DNA from: Nannocystis pusilla | Lineage (GTDB): Bacteria; Myxococcota_A; Polyangia; Nannocystales; Nannocystaceae | Direction of reading: 5' to 3' | Assembly (NCBI RefSeq): GCF_020073745.1 | Contig: NZ_JAIRAU010000035.1 | Span: 1-64,000 of the forward strand | DNA length: 64,000 bases | Part shown: positions 51,883-61,266 of the stretch, one piece after another | Position numbering within the stretch: position 1 is the stretch's first letter | Layout: each line of letters begins with the position of its first letter | Notes under the pieces: model-generated | Databases searched by the model: none | What the model saw: only the letters and a program-made list of their open reading frames with translations | What the model was told of the DNA's origin: nothing | Made by a program: the position numbers and the translations under genes

Positions 51883-54800
51883 ATGCTCGGTTGGCTCATC
51901 CATCAATCGATCCAGCTCCGCCTGTTGATGCTGGGTCTCCTGCTCACACTCCTGGTGGGCGGCGGCCTGGCGGCCCGCAGCCTGCCGATCGACGCGCTCC
52001 CCGACATCTCGACGATCCAGGTCAGCGTGCTCACCGAGGCGCCGGGCCTGTCGGCGCCGGAGGTCGAGCGCAACGTGACGTTCCCGATGGAGAACGCGCT
52101 CAACGGCGTGCCCGGGCTCGAGGAGCTGCGCTCGGTCTCTCGCGCCGACCTCAGCGCGATCACGGTGGTGTTCCGCGACGGCACCGACCCGTGGTTCGCG
52201 CGCCAGCTGGTGTTCGAGCGCATGCTGCAGGCCCGCGGCGACCTGCCCGAGGGGCTGCCGACGCCGCAGCTGGCGCCGCTCAGCACCGGACTCGGGGAGA
52301 TCTATCAGTTCGTGGTCCGCTCGCCGGTGCACTCGCGCAAGCAGCTGCGGACGCTGCTCGACTGGGAGATCGTGCCGCGCCTGCGCGGCGTGCCCGGCGT
52401 CATCGAGGTCAACACCCAGGGCGGCGAGCTCAAGCAGTACCAGGTGATCGTCCAGCCCGACCGGCTCGCCGCCTACGGCCTCACCCTGCGCGAGCTCAGC
52501 GAGACGCTCTCGTCCGCCAGCGCGATCGTGTCCGGCGGCTACATCGACCGCACCGCCGAGTCCTTCACCCTGCGCGCCGTCGGCACCTACACCGGCGTCG
52601 AGGACCTCGAGAGCGTCGTCCTCAAGGTCGCGCCCGACGGCACGCCGATCCTCGTCAAGCACGTCGCCAGCGTGCGCGACGGCGCAGCCCTGCGCCACGG
52701 CGTCGTCACTTACATGGGCGAGGACGAGGCGGTCGCCGGCATCATCATGATGCTGCTCGGCTCGAACAGCCGCGACGTCATCTACGCCGTCAAGGACCGG
52801 GTCGCCGAGGTCCAGTCCGAGCTGCCGGCCGGCGTCGTCATCGAGGCGGTGTACGACCGCGCCGAGTTCGTCGAGCGCACCCTGTCGACGGTGGTGAAGA
52901 ACATCCTCGAGGGCGCCGCCGTGGTGTTCCTCGTGCTCATCGTCCTGCTCGGCAGCGTCCGCGGCGCGCTGGTGTGCGTGCTCGGCATCCCGGCCTCGAT
53001 GTCGGTCGCGCTGTTCGGCATGCACTGGGCCGGCGTCGCCGGCGACCTCATGTCGCTCGGCGCGATCGACTTCGGCTTCCTCGTCGACGGCCCGATCGTC
53101 CTGCTCGAGGCGCTGATCGCCACCTTCGCCGGCCAGCAGCTGAGCACCCGCGAGCGCGCCCACGCCTACGCCGAATCGCTGGGGCGCGTGGTCCGCCCGG
53201 TCGCCTTCGCGGTGGCGATCATCATGCTGGTGTACATCCCGCTGCTCAGCCTCGAGGGCGTCGAGGGCCGGCTGTTCAAGCCGATGGCCACCACCATGGC
53301 GTTCGCCCTGTTCGGCGCGCTGGTCTACTCGGTGGTGTTCCTGCCGGCGCTGCTGGCCCTGTTCGTGCCGCCGGCCAAGCACGGCACCAGCGGCTGGCTG
53401 CGCGTCCTCACCCGCGCCTACGAGCGCGCGCTGCCGTGGGCGCTGATGATGCGCTGGCCGCTGCTCGCCGGGGCCGCCGCCGCGCTCGTGATCGCCGGCG
53501 GGATCTTCGCCGGCAAGGGCGCCGACTTCGTCCCGCGCATCGACGAGGGCGACATGGTCGTCAGCTTGCGGCGGCCGCCGTCGATCAACCTCGCCGAGGC
53601 CAAGCGCCTCGACCTCGAGGTCCAGAAGATCCTGCTGGCGTTCCCCGAGGTCGACGGCACGCTCGCGTTCACCGGCCGCGCCGAGGTCGCCATCGACCCC
53701 GCCGGCAAGGACAAGACCGACATCGTCGTCCCGCTGAAGCCGAAGGAGGAGTGGGTCACCGCCCACGACCTCGACGGCCTCAGCGTCGTGTTCAAGAACG
53801 CCATCGAGTCGCAGGTCCCGAGCACCTTCGTCTCGATCTCCCAGCCGATCGAGGACCGCAACAACGAGATCATCTCCGGCTCGCGCGCCGACATCCAGAT
53901 CATGGTGCTGGGCCCCGACCTGCTCGAGCTCAAGAGGATCGCTGATTCGATCGCCGCCGCCGTCCGCCCGGTCGAGGGCACCGGCGACCTGCGCGTCGAG
54001 CAGGTGCTCGGCATGCCCGAGCTGACCGTCAAGCCCGACCGCACCCGCCTGGCCCGCTACGGCGTCGCCCTCGAGGACGCCCTGCTCGCGGTCGAGGCCG
54101 CCCGCGTCGGCCTGCCGATCGGCCTCGTCTACGAGGGCCAGCGCCGCTTCGACGCCCGCCTGCTGGTCCCGCCGCGCGAGCCCCGGCCCGAGGCGCTCGG
54201 CGACCTGTTCGTCGAGACCGTCGACGGCTCCCGCGTGCCGCTGTCGGAGGTCGCGCTGATCGAGGAGACCGAGGGCCCGGCGCAGATCCGCCGGCAGAAC
54301 CGGGTCCGCGTCGTCCGCGTCGAGGTCAACCTGCGCGGCCGCGACCTCGTCTCGTGGGTGACCGACGCGATGGCCGCCGTCGAGCAGAACGTGCCGCTGA
54401 CCCCGCCGTACAAGGTCACCTGGAGCGGCCAGTTCGAGAACTTCCAGCGCGCCGCCCAGCGCCTCGCGGTGGTCGTGCCGATCTGCCTGACCCTGATCTT
54501 CGGCATGCTGCTCTGGAACTTCCGCGACGTGCGCTACGCCGCCGCCGTGTTCGCGCTGGTCCCGTTCGCCCTGATCGGCGGCCTCGCCGGCCTCATCCTT
54601 CGGGACATGTCCTTCAGCATCCCCGCCGCCGTCGGCTTCATCGCCCTCGCCGGCGTCGCCGTGCTCAACGGCGTCGTCCTCGCCTCGGAGGTGCGGACGG
54701 CGCTCGACGAGGGCCACCCCTTCGACGAGGCCCTGCTCAAGGGCTCCTCGCACACGATGCGGGCCGTCCTCACCACCGGCGCGGTCGCGGCGCTGGGCTT

Positions 54801-54975
54801 CTTGCCGATGGCTCTCGCCACCGGCGCCGGCTCCGAAGTGCAGAGGCCGCTCGCGACCACGGTCGTGTTCGGCATCGGCGCCTCGACGATCCTCACCCTG
54901 TTCCTCTTGCCCGCGCTGCTGCGGCTGGTGCTCCGCCGCGAGCGCCGCGACAGCGAAAAGATGACGAACTCGTAA
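51883..54975 (+). CDS. CzcA/CusA-type heavy-metal RND efflux pump
   Basis: A 1030-aa inner-membrane RND transporter of the usual HME length. It has a first helix, then PDISTIQVSVLTEAPGLSAPEVE and the porter domains. The diagnostic heavy-metal motif is GAIDFGFLVDG at ~395-405, in helix 4, with the proton-relay acidic pair. The second half repeats the layout (GFIALAGVAVLNGVVLASEV). It drives export of metal ions with adaptor and outer-membrane partners, but neither is encoded in this window. Its TAA overlaps the next possible ATG (TAATG), and a two-component pair follows, so the pump is probably regulated by that pair. A palindromic element at 54591-54608 lies in frame. Confidence 0.92.
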   Translation: MLGWLIHQSIQLRLLMLGLLLTLLVGGGLAARSLPIDALPDISTIQVSVLTEAPGLSAPEVERNVTFPMENALNGVPGLEELRSVSRADLSAITVVFRDGTDPWFARQLVFERMLQARGDLPEGLPTPQLAPLSTGLGEIYQFVVRSPVHSRKQLRTLLDWEIVPRLRGVPGVIEVNTQGGELKQYQVIVQPDRLAAYGLTLRELSETLSSASAIVSGGYIDRTAESFTLRAVGTYTGVEDLESVVLKVAPDGTPILVKHVASVRDGAALRHGVVTYMGEDEAVAGIIMMLLGSNSRDVIYAVKDRVAEVQSELPAGVVIEAVYDRAEFVERTLSTVVKNILEGAAVVFLVLIVLLGSVRGALVCVLGIPASMSVALFGMHWAGVAGDLMSLGAIDFGFLVDGPIVLLEALIATFAGQQLSTRERAHAYAESLGRVVRPVAFAVAIIMLVYIPLLSLEGVEGRLFKPMATTMAFALFGALVYSVVFLPALLALFVPPAKHGTSGWLRVLTRAYERALPWALMMRWPLLAGAAAALVIAGGIFAGKGADFVPRIDEGDMVVSLRRPPSINLAEAKRLDLEVQKILLAFPEVDGTLAFTGRAEVAIDPAGKDKTDIVVPLKPKEEWVTAHDLDGLSVVFKNAIESQVPSTFVSISQPIEDRNNEIISGSRADIQIMVLGPDLLELKRIADSIAAAVRPVEGTGDLRVEQVLGMPELTVKPDRTRLARYGVALEDALLAVEAARVGLPIGLVYEGQRRFDARLLVPPREPRPEALGDLFVETVDGSRVPLSEVALIEETEGPAQIRRQNRVRVVRVEVNLRGRDLVSWVTDAMAAVEQNVPLTPPYKVTWSGQFENFQRAAQRLAVVVPICLTLIFGMLLWNFRDVRYAAAVFALVPFALIGGLAGLILRDMSFSIPAAVGFIALAGVAVLNGVVLASEVRTALDEGHPFDEALLKGSSHTMRAVLTTGAVAALGFLPMALATGAGSEVQRPLATTVVFGIGASTILTLFLLPALLRLVLRRERRDSEKMTNS

Positions 54976-55013
54976 TGTCGGAGTCCAAAAACGGCGTGTA
55001 TGCTCCCAGGCCA

Positions 55014-55679
55014 ATGAAGGCGCTGATCGTCGAGGACGACGTCAAGGTCGCGCTGTTCATCGCTCGCGTCCTCTCGGAGGAGGGCTGGGTCACCGACCAG
55101 TGCACGCACGGTCTCGACGCCGTGCGCCAGGCTCGCTCGGTCGAGTACGACGTCATCCTGCTCGACTGGATGCTGCCGGACATCGACGGCCTCGCGGTCT
55201 GCCGCGAGCTGCGGCGGGCCGGCTCGGTCGCGCCGATCATCATGTTGACCGCGCGCGGCGAGGTGTCGGAGCGCGTGCTCGGCCTCGAGGCCGGCGCCGA
55301 CGACTACATGGTCAAGCCGTTCGAGATCGACGAGCTGCTGGCGCGCATCAGCGCGCTGCTGCGCCGGACCCAGGGCTTCGGCCGGCTGGTGGTCGGCGTC
55401 CTCGAGATCGACCGTCTGCGCCGCGTCGTCACCCTCGAGGGCAAGCCGGTCGACCTGACCGGCCGCGAGTACGCGCTGCTGCTCTGTCTGGCGAGCCAGG
55501 AGGGCCGCGTGGTCGCCCGCTCCGAGCTGCTGGCCCAGGTGTGGGCCACGCACTTCGACCCCGGCTCGAACCTCATCGACGTCCAGATCAGCCGCCTGCG
55601 CGACAAGCTCGGCGACCACGCGTGGATGATCGACACCGTGCGCGGCAAGGGCTACCGTCTCCGCCGCGACTCGCCATGA
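55014..55679 (+). CDS. OmpR-family response regulator
   Basis: A 221-aa regulator. The receiver domain (~1-115) has IVEDD (acid pocket), LLDWMLPD with phospho-Asp51 and MVKPFE with the conserved Lys. The winged-helix DNA-binding domain (~125-221) has TGREYALLLCLASQEGRVVARSELL and IDVQISRLRDKLG, ending VRGKGYRLR. An upstream in-frame ATG at 54975 overlapping the pump stop would add 13 residues; 55014 gives the normal family N-terminus. Its stop overlaps the kinase start. Confidence 0.92.
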   Translation: MKALIVEDDVKVALFIARVLSEEGWVTDQCTHGLDAVRQARSVEYDVILLDWMLPDIDGLAVCRELRRAGSVAPIIMLTARGEVSERVLGLEAGADDYMVKPFEIDELLARISALLRRTQGFGRLVVGVLEIDRLRRVVTLEGKPVDLTGREYALLLCLASQEGRVVARSELLAQVWATHFDPGSNLIDVQISRLRDKLGDHAWMIDTVRGKGYRLRRDSP

Positions 55680-57052
55680 GCCTCCGCGTCCGCTACGTCG
55701 TCGCGACCTCGGCCATCACCCTCGTCACTCTCGGCGCCGCCTCGATCGCGGTCACCCTCGCCGTCAACGCCAGCCAGGAGCACCAGCTCGACCTCGCCCT
55801 CGTCCGCGAGGCCCGCGAGGAGGCCGCCGAGGCCGACAAGCTCGGCGGCGACGAGCTCGCCATCTCCAACCGCCCCGGCCCGTTCGCCGCCGACATCGGC
55901 CCGCTCACCAAGTACGCCGTCATCTACGGCCCCGGCGAGCGCCTCATCGCCCAGACTCCCTCGTGGCAGCGCGACCCGCCGCCGCTGACCGAGCTGCCGC
56001 CGGCCGACGGCAATTGCTTCAACCTGTGGTCGGCCCACGAGCACCTGCGCGCCGTCCACGTCGCCCTGCCGTCGCACGCGGGCACCTCGTTGCTGCTCGC
56101 CGCCCCGCGCACCGACCTCGACGGCGACGCCCGCTTCCTCACGCGCACCATGGCCACCGGCTTCGCCGTCGCCCTCGTGTGGACCGTGCTCGTCGCCCTC
56201 GCCGTCGTCCACCGCCTCACCCGCGACCACCGCACGATCGCCGAGGTCGCCCGCCGCGTCGCCGCCGGCGACCTCGACGCGCGCATCGACCTCCGCCACG
56301 GCGACCGCGAGATCGTCCAGCTCGCCCGCGACATCGACGCGATGATCGAGCGCCTCGGCCTCCTGCTCGGCCTGCAGAAGCGCTTCGTCGCCAACGCCGC
56401 CCACGAGCTGCGCTCGCCGCTGACGACCCTCTACGGCGAGCTCTCGCACGCGCTCCGCCGCTCGCGCGACGCCAGCGAGTACGAGCGGGCCATCCGCGAG
56501 GCGCTCGAGAGCACCTCGCGCCTGCGCCGCCTCACGGAGGACCTGCTCGCCGTGGCCCGCATGGGCGCCATCGGCGACGAGCCCGGCGAGCCCGGCGACA
56601 TCGTCGAGCTCGGGCGCGAGGCGATCGCGCTCGTCCGCCACGAGAGCGACGCCAAGGGCATCACCATCGAGTGGGACGGCCCCGGCGCGCGCGTCGCCGG
56701 CCGCGCCGGCGACCTCGTGCGGCTGATCCGCAACCTGCTCGAGAACGCCGTCCGCCACACGCCCCCCGGCGGCGTCGTCCGCGTCCACAGCCGCCCCGGC
56801 CCCACCCACGTCGAGCTGAGCGTGCGCGACGAGGGCCCCGGCGTCCCGCCCGGTGAGCGCGAGCAGATCTTCGAGGCCTTCTTCCGCGGCACCCGCGAGC
56901 GCGGCGCCAACGACGGCGGCACCGGCCTCGGCCTCACCATCGCCCGCGAGATCGCCCACGCCTACGGCGGCCAGGTCGTCGTCGCCGCCGAAGAGGGCCC
57001 CGGCGCGGTGTTCTCGGTCACCCTCCAGCGCGCGCCCCAGGACATGTCCTGA
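55676..57052 (+). CDS. Sensor histidine kinase of the pump operon
   Basis: A 458-aa kinase. TM1 is at ~8-30, followed by a ~120-residue periplasmic domain, TM2 at ~157-178 and HAMP (RRVAAGDLDARIDL). HisKA is ANAAHELRSPLTTLYG with His243, and the ATPase domain has NLLENAVRHTPPGG, DEGPGVPPGE and GGTGLGLTIA. The ATGA overlap with the regulator gene shows coupling. It resembles CusS/heavy-metal sensors and probably reads periplasmic metal. A chain of palindromic elements begins in its last codons. Confidence 0.92.
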   Translation: MSLRVRYVVATSAITLVTLGAASIAVTLAVNASQEHQLDLALVREAREEAAEADKLGGDELAISNRPGPFAADIGPLTKYAVIYGPGERLIAQTPSWQRDPPPLTELPPADGNCFNLWSAHEHLRAVHVALPSHAGTSLLLAAPRTDLDGDARFLTRTMATGFAVALVWTVLVALAVVHRLTRDHRTIAEVARRVAAGDLDARIDLRHGDREIVQLARDIDAMIERLGLLLGLQKRFVANAAHELRSPLTTLYGELSHALRRSRDASEYERAIREALESTSRLRRLTEDLLAVARMGAIGDEPGEPGDIVELGREAIALVRHESDAKGITIEWDGPGARVAGRAGDLVRLIRNLLENAVRHTPPGGVVRVHSRPGPTHVELSVRDEGPGVPPGEREQIFEAFFRGTRERGANDGGTGLGLTIAREIAHAYGGQVVVAAEEGPGAVFSVTLQRAPQDMS

Positions 57053-57115
57053 TGAGCATGCCCTGAAGGGCATGTCCGCAAGAGCATGCCCGTTCGGACA
57101 TGCCCTCGCGGTCAC
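57042..57115. repeat. Chain of four to five palindromic elements, 14-bp step
   Basis: Units start at 57042, 57056, 57070 and 57084, with a degenerate fifth at 57098. Each shares four bases with the next; loops are TGAT, TGAA, GCAA and GTTC. The first unit covers the stop codon of the sensor kinase. This is the clearest chain in the window. Confidence 0.8.
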
Positions 57116-57186
57116 GCGCGCCGAGCCGCCGCGACCGCCTGTCGGCCCGCGCGAGCGGAGCGACGAGTCCGTCGCTCGTGAGCGCC

Positions 57187-58260
57187 TCATGCGCCGCGGA
57201 CCCGCAGCAGCCGCGCGAACCCGTGGGCCAGCACGATCGCCGCGAACTTCAGGTTGCGCAGGAACAGCCGCGGCCACGAGATCGCCAGCGGCCCCTCGTC
57301 GCTGCGGGCAGGGCTCTGGCCGAAGCAGCGCGCCAGGCGTTCGCCCAGCTCCGTGATCCACGCGACCGAGCGCGGCGCCTCCTGCATCCCGCTCAACCAT
57401 GTCGGAGGGATCGCCGGCGTCCCCCCGGCCGCCCCCGCCAGCCCGCCGACGATCGCCGCCACCGTGTCCGTATCGCCGCCGAGGCGCACCGCCAGCTCGA
57501 CCGCCGCGCCGACGTCCCGCGGCGCGCTCGCCCAGCAATAGAGCGCCACCGGCACGGTGTGGTGCACGTAGCCCGACACCCCTTTCACCTGTCCCAAAGC
57601 GCAGGCGAACGCCTCCGCCGGGTCCCCGCGCTGCAGGTGCGCCTGAGCCAGCGCCAGCGCCTTCGCCAGCTCCGCGTCGTCGGTCGAGCGCGCCAGCTCC
57701 GCGAGCAGCGCCGCCGGGTCGCCGGCCCCGCCGCGATACACGATCGCCGCCGCCGCGCGCGCGATCGCCAGCGCGCCCGCCAGCGCCCGTGGGTCGGTGT
57801 GGGTCATCCGCGTCGAGCGGATCACGAACGCCTCGAGGCGCACCGGGTCCGCGCCCACGCACGCGCCGAGGATCGCCGCGCGCATGGCCGGTCCGTTGCC
57901 GGCCGAGTCGACCCCGCTGCGCTCCGGCGACCACCCCAGCCACAGCCGCACCAGCGCCCGCAGCGTGCCCCAGCCGACGCTCACCGGCATCCCGAGCAGC
58001 CAGCCGCGCAGCCGCCAGGCCAGCGAGCGGGCGAACGCCCGCGAGTCGCCCGGCGCGGCCAGCAGCGCCTGCCCGGTCATGCACGCGTGCTCGGTGTCGT
58101 CGCTGATCATCCCGCGCGCCCCGATCAGCGCGTGCTGCAGCGGCGCCGCCCCGAGCGCCGCGGCGATGCGCCCGCGCGACAGCCCCTCCCACGGCAGCCC
58201 GATCGCGTCTCCCACCGCGCCCCCGAGCAGGCAGCCGACGATCGCGTCTCTCAACTCCAT
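57187..58260 (-). CDS. ADP-ribosylglycohydrolase (DraG-like)
   Basis: A 357-aa hydrolase. GCLLGGAVGDAIGLPWEG is at ~9-26, and the first metal site is ISDDTEH (Asp54, Asp55, Thr56). The second metal site is RLGGDTDTVAAIVGGLAGA at ~262-280. These are the two di-metal motifs of the DraG/ARH family, which remove ADP-ribose from proteins or small molecules. The ATG at 58260 is chosen because GGAGG (58266-58270 on the opposite strand) is at the right distance; a GTG two codons upstream is the alternative. No transferase gene is adjacent. Confidence 0.9.
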   Translation of the reverse strand: MELRDAIVGCLLGGAVGDAIGLPWEGLSRGRIAAALGAAPLQHALIGARGMISDDTEHACMTGQALLAAPGDSRAFARSLAWRLRGWLLGMPVSVGWGTLRALVRLWLGWSPERSGVDSAGNGPAMRAAILGACVGADPVRLEAFVIRSTRMTHTDPRALAGALAIARAAAAIVYRGGAGDPAALLAELARSTDDAELAKALALAQAHLQRGDPAEAFACALGQVKGVSGYVHHTVPVALYCWASAPRDVGAAVELAVRLGGDTDTVAAIVGGLAGAAGGTPAIPPTWLSGMQEAPRSVAWITELGERLARCFGQSPARSDEGPLAISWPRLFLRNLKFAAIVLAHGFARLLRVRGA

Positions 58261-58687
58261 GTGCACCTCCGGAGCGCCTCACAGCAATTCACGGGCCAGC
58301 CCCTCGCGCGCTCGACCGGCGACATTCCGTCGCCGCGCCTCGCGGGCCTGCGCGGTGCGGTGACAACGTGTCGCCGCCACGCGCGGATCGCCGTCGCCTG
58401 CTCTCACCCGGCCTCCGGCCTCGCACCGCGATCGTCCGGCCGGCGCGCCGCGTTTGGCCCGCTGACATTTCGTCCGGCCCGACGCCTGACAGTTCGTCCG
58501 CGTCGCTCGCCGCTGCGTGCAACCTTGTCGCCGCGCGCCACGACCTCCGCCTCGTCTCGGCCCCGAGCTCGCTCCTCACGCGTGTTCATCGCACCGCCGC
58601 CGCGATCACCCTGCGATCCTCCGCGTGACCGTCGTCGCGCCCGCGCCCGCGCGGCAGCCCGGGCCCCCGTGTTAGAACGCCAGGCGC
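58261..58687. other. Divergent intergenic region, nothing recognised
   Basis: Between the DraG-like and MBL-fold genes. Apart from the DraG ribosome-binding site at its left edge I see no gene, repeat or clear promoter. Confidence 0.4.
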
Positions 58688-59539
58688 GTGCAGGTCGAGC
58701 GCACCCGTCACGGACCCTTCGAGCGGCTCTCGTTCGCCTTCGACACCCCGACCGGGCGCAGCCAGCACTCCGTCTACCGCCTCGGCGACACCTTGATCGA
58801 CGCCGGCGGCACCGTCGCCAGCGCGGAGCTGCTGGCCGTCCTGCGCGAGCGCCCGCCGCGGCGGATCATCTGCACCCACCAGCACGAGGATCACGTCGGC
58901 AACATCGCCGCCATCCGCCGCGCCTTCGGCGACCTGCCCGTGTTCGTCCCGCGCGAGCACCTCCCGATCATCACCACCACCGAGCGGATCCCCGACTACC
59001 GCGCGCTGTTCTGGGGTCACCCCGAGCCGAGCGGCCCCGTCGAGCCCTACGACCCCGGAGCTGTCTTCGAGGACAGCCGGGTCGCCCTCGAGGCCGTCCT
59101 CACGCCGGGGCACACGCCGCATCACATCACCTTCGTCGCCCGCGACGGCGGCGTCGCCTATGCCCTCACCGCCGACCTCTACACCTCGCGCCCGCTCGAG
59201 GGCTGGTTCGAGTCCGCCGCCGACGACATGGTCGCCTCGCTGCGCCGCGTCGCCGCCCGCGACCCTGGGCTGGTGGTCCTGCCGACGCACGGCCGGGTCA
59301 AGCCCGACGGCGCACGTGTCCTTTCGGACATGGCCGACTGGATCGACCGCGAGGCCGAGCGCGTCCGCGTCGAGGCCGAGCGCCGCGGCACCCGCGACCC
59401 TCGCACGCTCGCCGCGGCGCTCTACGCCGACCTCGGCCCCGACCTCGCCGACCTCGGCTCGGGCGGCGAGATCTCGCGCGCCGGCTTCGTCCGCTCGATC
59501 CTCGCGCCCAACCGCAGCCTGCCCGTCGACGCGCCCTGA
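58688..59539 (+). CDS. MBL-fold metallohydrolase
   Basis: A 283-aa enzyme from a GTG start. The metal motif is THQHEDHVGN (His64, His66, Asp68, His69). Later ligands are GHTPHHI and the Asp in LTADLY, with a C-terminal His in PTHGR. The family covers beta-lactamase-like hydrolases of esters, thioesters and phosphodiesters; glyoxalase-II-like or quinolone-type roles are possible. Two palindromic elements are read in frame, at 59059-59076 (GAVFEDSRV) and 59314-59331 (ARVLSDMADW), both outside the metal motifs. Confidence 0.87.
   Translation: MQVERTRHGPFERLSFAFDTPTGRSQHSVYRLGDTLIDAGGTVASAELLAVLRERPPRRIICTHQHEDHVGNIAAIRRAFGDLPVFVPREHLPIITTTERIPDYRALFWGHPEPSGPVEPYDPGAVFEDSRVALEAVLTPGHTPHHITFVARDGGVAYALTADLYTSRPLEGWFESAADDMVASLRRVAARDPGLVVLPTHGRVKPDGARVLSDMADWIDREAERVRVEAERRGTRDPRTLAAALYADLGPDLADLGSGGEISRAGFVRSILAPNRSLPVDAP
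59314..59331. repeat. 18-bp palindromic element inside the MBL gene
   Basis: ACGTGTCC-TTTC-GGACAT, matching the array copies except in the loop. Confidence 0.65.
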
Positions 59540-59904
59540 TCGCGGAGGACCCTCGGCGGTCATCGCGATTCGCGGCCTCGACGTCCTCGATCCGCCTTGC
59601 GCTCGCGCTCGAGGTGGTCGACCTCCGCCCTCTCACCGACCATGCCCGACGTCTTCCGCGAGCATCATTCGCGGACGCGATGATCGATCGACCGCCCCTC
59701 GCGCGTGCCGCCAATGAAACACGTTGCAACCACGCGTCACTCGCGGTCGAGCCGGCGCTGCCGTGAATCATCCCATGTGTCTGTCGCTCCCACGCGCGCG
59801 CCAGTGCGATCTCGAGCGAGCGCGGGGCAACCGCCGTTCGACCGCCGTTCAATTCCTTGCGCCCGTCGCCGCGATTCGTGGGACCCTGGGGCCCCTCTCC
59901 CCCG
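59540..59904. other. Intergenic region, nothing recognised
   Basis: About 365 bp before the PAS-STAS gene on the same strand. It should hold that gene's promoter, but I cannot place one, and I see no small gene. Confidence 0.4.
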
Positions 59905-61203
59905 ATGACGTCGCAGGACCTCCGAAACGAGCCCGATTCTGTATTCGTCGCCCTGCAGGGCGCTCTGGCGCAGGTGTTCGCAGGCCTCGCCCGGGCTCGC
60001 AGCGAGGTCGAACACCTCGAGGCATGCGCTCCGTGCCTGCGCGCCCTGAACGTCCGCCACGCCGAGCTGCTCGGCGTCGACGGCTCGGCGCACGAGCAGC
60101 TGGCCGCGTGGCGCTCCGAGGACGCCGCCGGCCCGGCCTCGGCGGCGGCGCTCGACCTGTCCGAAGGGACATGGCGTCAGGGCGCCGTCTATCTCGGGCG
60201 GCACGCGATCGTGCCGCTGCGCTGCGACGCCGACGAGCTGGTGTTCGGCGCGCTCCGCCTCGAATTCGCCGACGCGACCGAGCTCTCCGCGGGCCAGCGG
60301 GAGGCGCTCACGGTGGTCGCCGACGGGCTCGCGGCCTTCCTCACCGCGCGCCGCGTCGTGCTGCGCCAGCGCGAGGCGCTGCGCAACGCCGACCGCCAGC
60401 AGGCGACGCTGGAGGCCGTGATCGATTGCCTGCCGATCGGGATCTTCCTCGCCGAGGCCGGGACCGGCACGCCGACGCTCGTCAACCGCGTCGGCGTCGA
60501 GCTGCTCGGCCGCGGGGTCGACCCCAACGCCCGCCAGGAGACCTACTCCGAGGACTACCAGTGCGTCCGCCTCGACAGCGACGAGCTGCTGCCGAACGAC
60601 GAGCTGCCGCTGGTCCGCACGCTCATCACCGGCGAGCGGCACACCAAGATGTTCGGGATCCTCCACCCCGACGGCAAGCGCGTCACCATCGAGGTCACCG
60701 CCGCGCCGATCCGCGACCGCCAGGGCACCATGTTCGCCGCCGTCGCCGTCATCATCGACTTCACCGAGCGCAACCGCCTGGAGGCCGAGCGCGCGGAGTA
60801 CCGCGACGAGCTGATCAAGGCCCAGGCCCAGGCGCTGGCCGAGCGCTCGACCCCGCTGATCCCGCTGAGCGACGAGATCGTCGCCATGCCGCTCGTCGGC
60901 ACGCTCGACCGCGAGCGCGCCGACCAGGTCGTCGAGACGCTGCTGACCGGCTGCGCCGCCCGCAAGGCCCGGGTGGCCATCCTCGACGTCACCGGCGTCC
61001 CGCACGCCGACACCGCCGTCGCCGCCTCATTGCTGCGGGCCGCCGCCGCCGTGCGCCTGCTCGGCGTCGAGCCGGTCCTCACCGGCATCCGCCCCGACGT
61101 CGCCCGCGCCCTCGTCGGCCTCGACGTCGACCTCAAGAGCCTCGTCACGCTCTCGACCCTGCAGGACGCGATCCTCTACGCCACCCGCACCGCGCGCCGC
61201 TGA
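59905..61203 (+). CDS. PAS and STAS domain protein (RsbR-like)
   Basis: A 432-aa soluble protein. The N-terminal ~165 residues look GAF-like, with a Cys pair (EACAPC). A PAS domain follows (ATLEAVIDCLPIGIFLAEAG through VAVIIDFTERNRLE) with a short coiled coil. The C-terminal STAS domain (~320-432) has PLVGTLDRERADQVVETLL and ILDVTGVPHADTAVAASLLRAA, with the Thr at the usual phospho-site region (VTGVPHADT). RsbR-type proteins form stressosome-like signalling scaffolds with kinases and phosphatases, none of which are adjacent here. A perfect-consensus palindromic element lies in frame at 60155-60172. Confidence 0.82.
   Translation: MTSQDLRNEPDSVFVALQGALAQVFAGLARARSEVEHLEACAPCLRALNVRHAELLGVDGSAHEQLAAWRSEDAAGPASAAALDLSEGTWRQGAVYLGRHAIVPLRCDADELVFGALRLEFADATELSAGQREALTVVADGLAAFLTARRVVLRQREALRNADRQQATLEAVIDCLPIGIFLAEAGTGTPTLVNRVGVELLGRGVDPNARQETYSEDYQCVRLDSDELLPNDELPLVRTLITGERHTKMFGILHPDGKRVTIEVTAAPIRDRQGTMFAAVAVIIDFTERNRLEAERAEYRDELIKAQAQALAERSTPLIPLSDEIVAMPLVGTLDRERADQVVETLLTGCAARKARVAILDVTGVPHADTAVAASLLRAAAAVRLLGVEPVLTGIRPDVARALVGLDVDLKSLVTLSTLQDAILYATRTARR
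60155..60172. repeat. 18-bp palindromic element, consensus copy in the PAS-STAS gene
   Basis: ACCTGTCC-GAAG-GGACAT. It encodes DLSEGTW in the N-terminal domain. Confidence 0.7.
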
Positions 61204-61213
61204 GCGCGAGGCG

Positions 61214-61255
61214 ACATGTCCTCGGGGACATCATAAGACGTGTCCTCCGAGACAG
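61214..61255. repeat. Two palindromic elements at a convergent junction
   Basis: ACATGTCC-TCGG-GGACAT (61214-61231) and ACGTGTCC-TCCG-AGACAG (61238-61255) occupy most of the 63-bp gap between the PAS-STAS gene and the FG-GAP gene. Confidence 0.7.
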
Positions 61256-61266
61256 CCGAATGGCGC

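Noticed and set aside
57042..57115. Resemblance of RRRCATGYYY half-sites to eukaryotic regulator sites
   Set aside because: Chance similarity of a short palindrome; meaningless in a bacterium.
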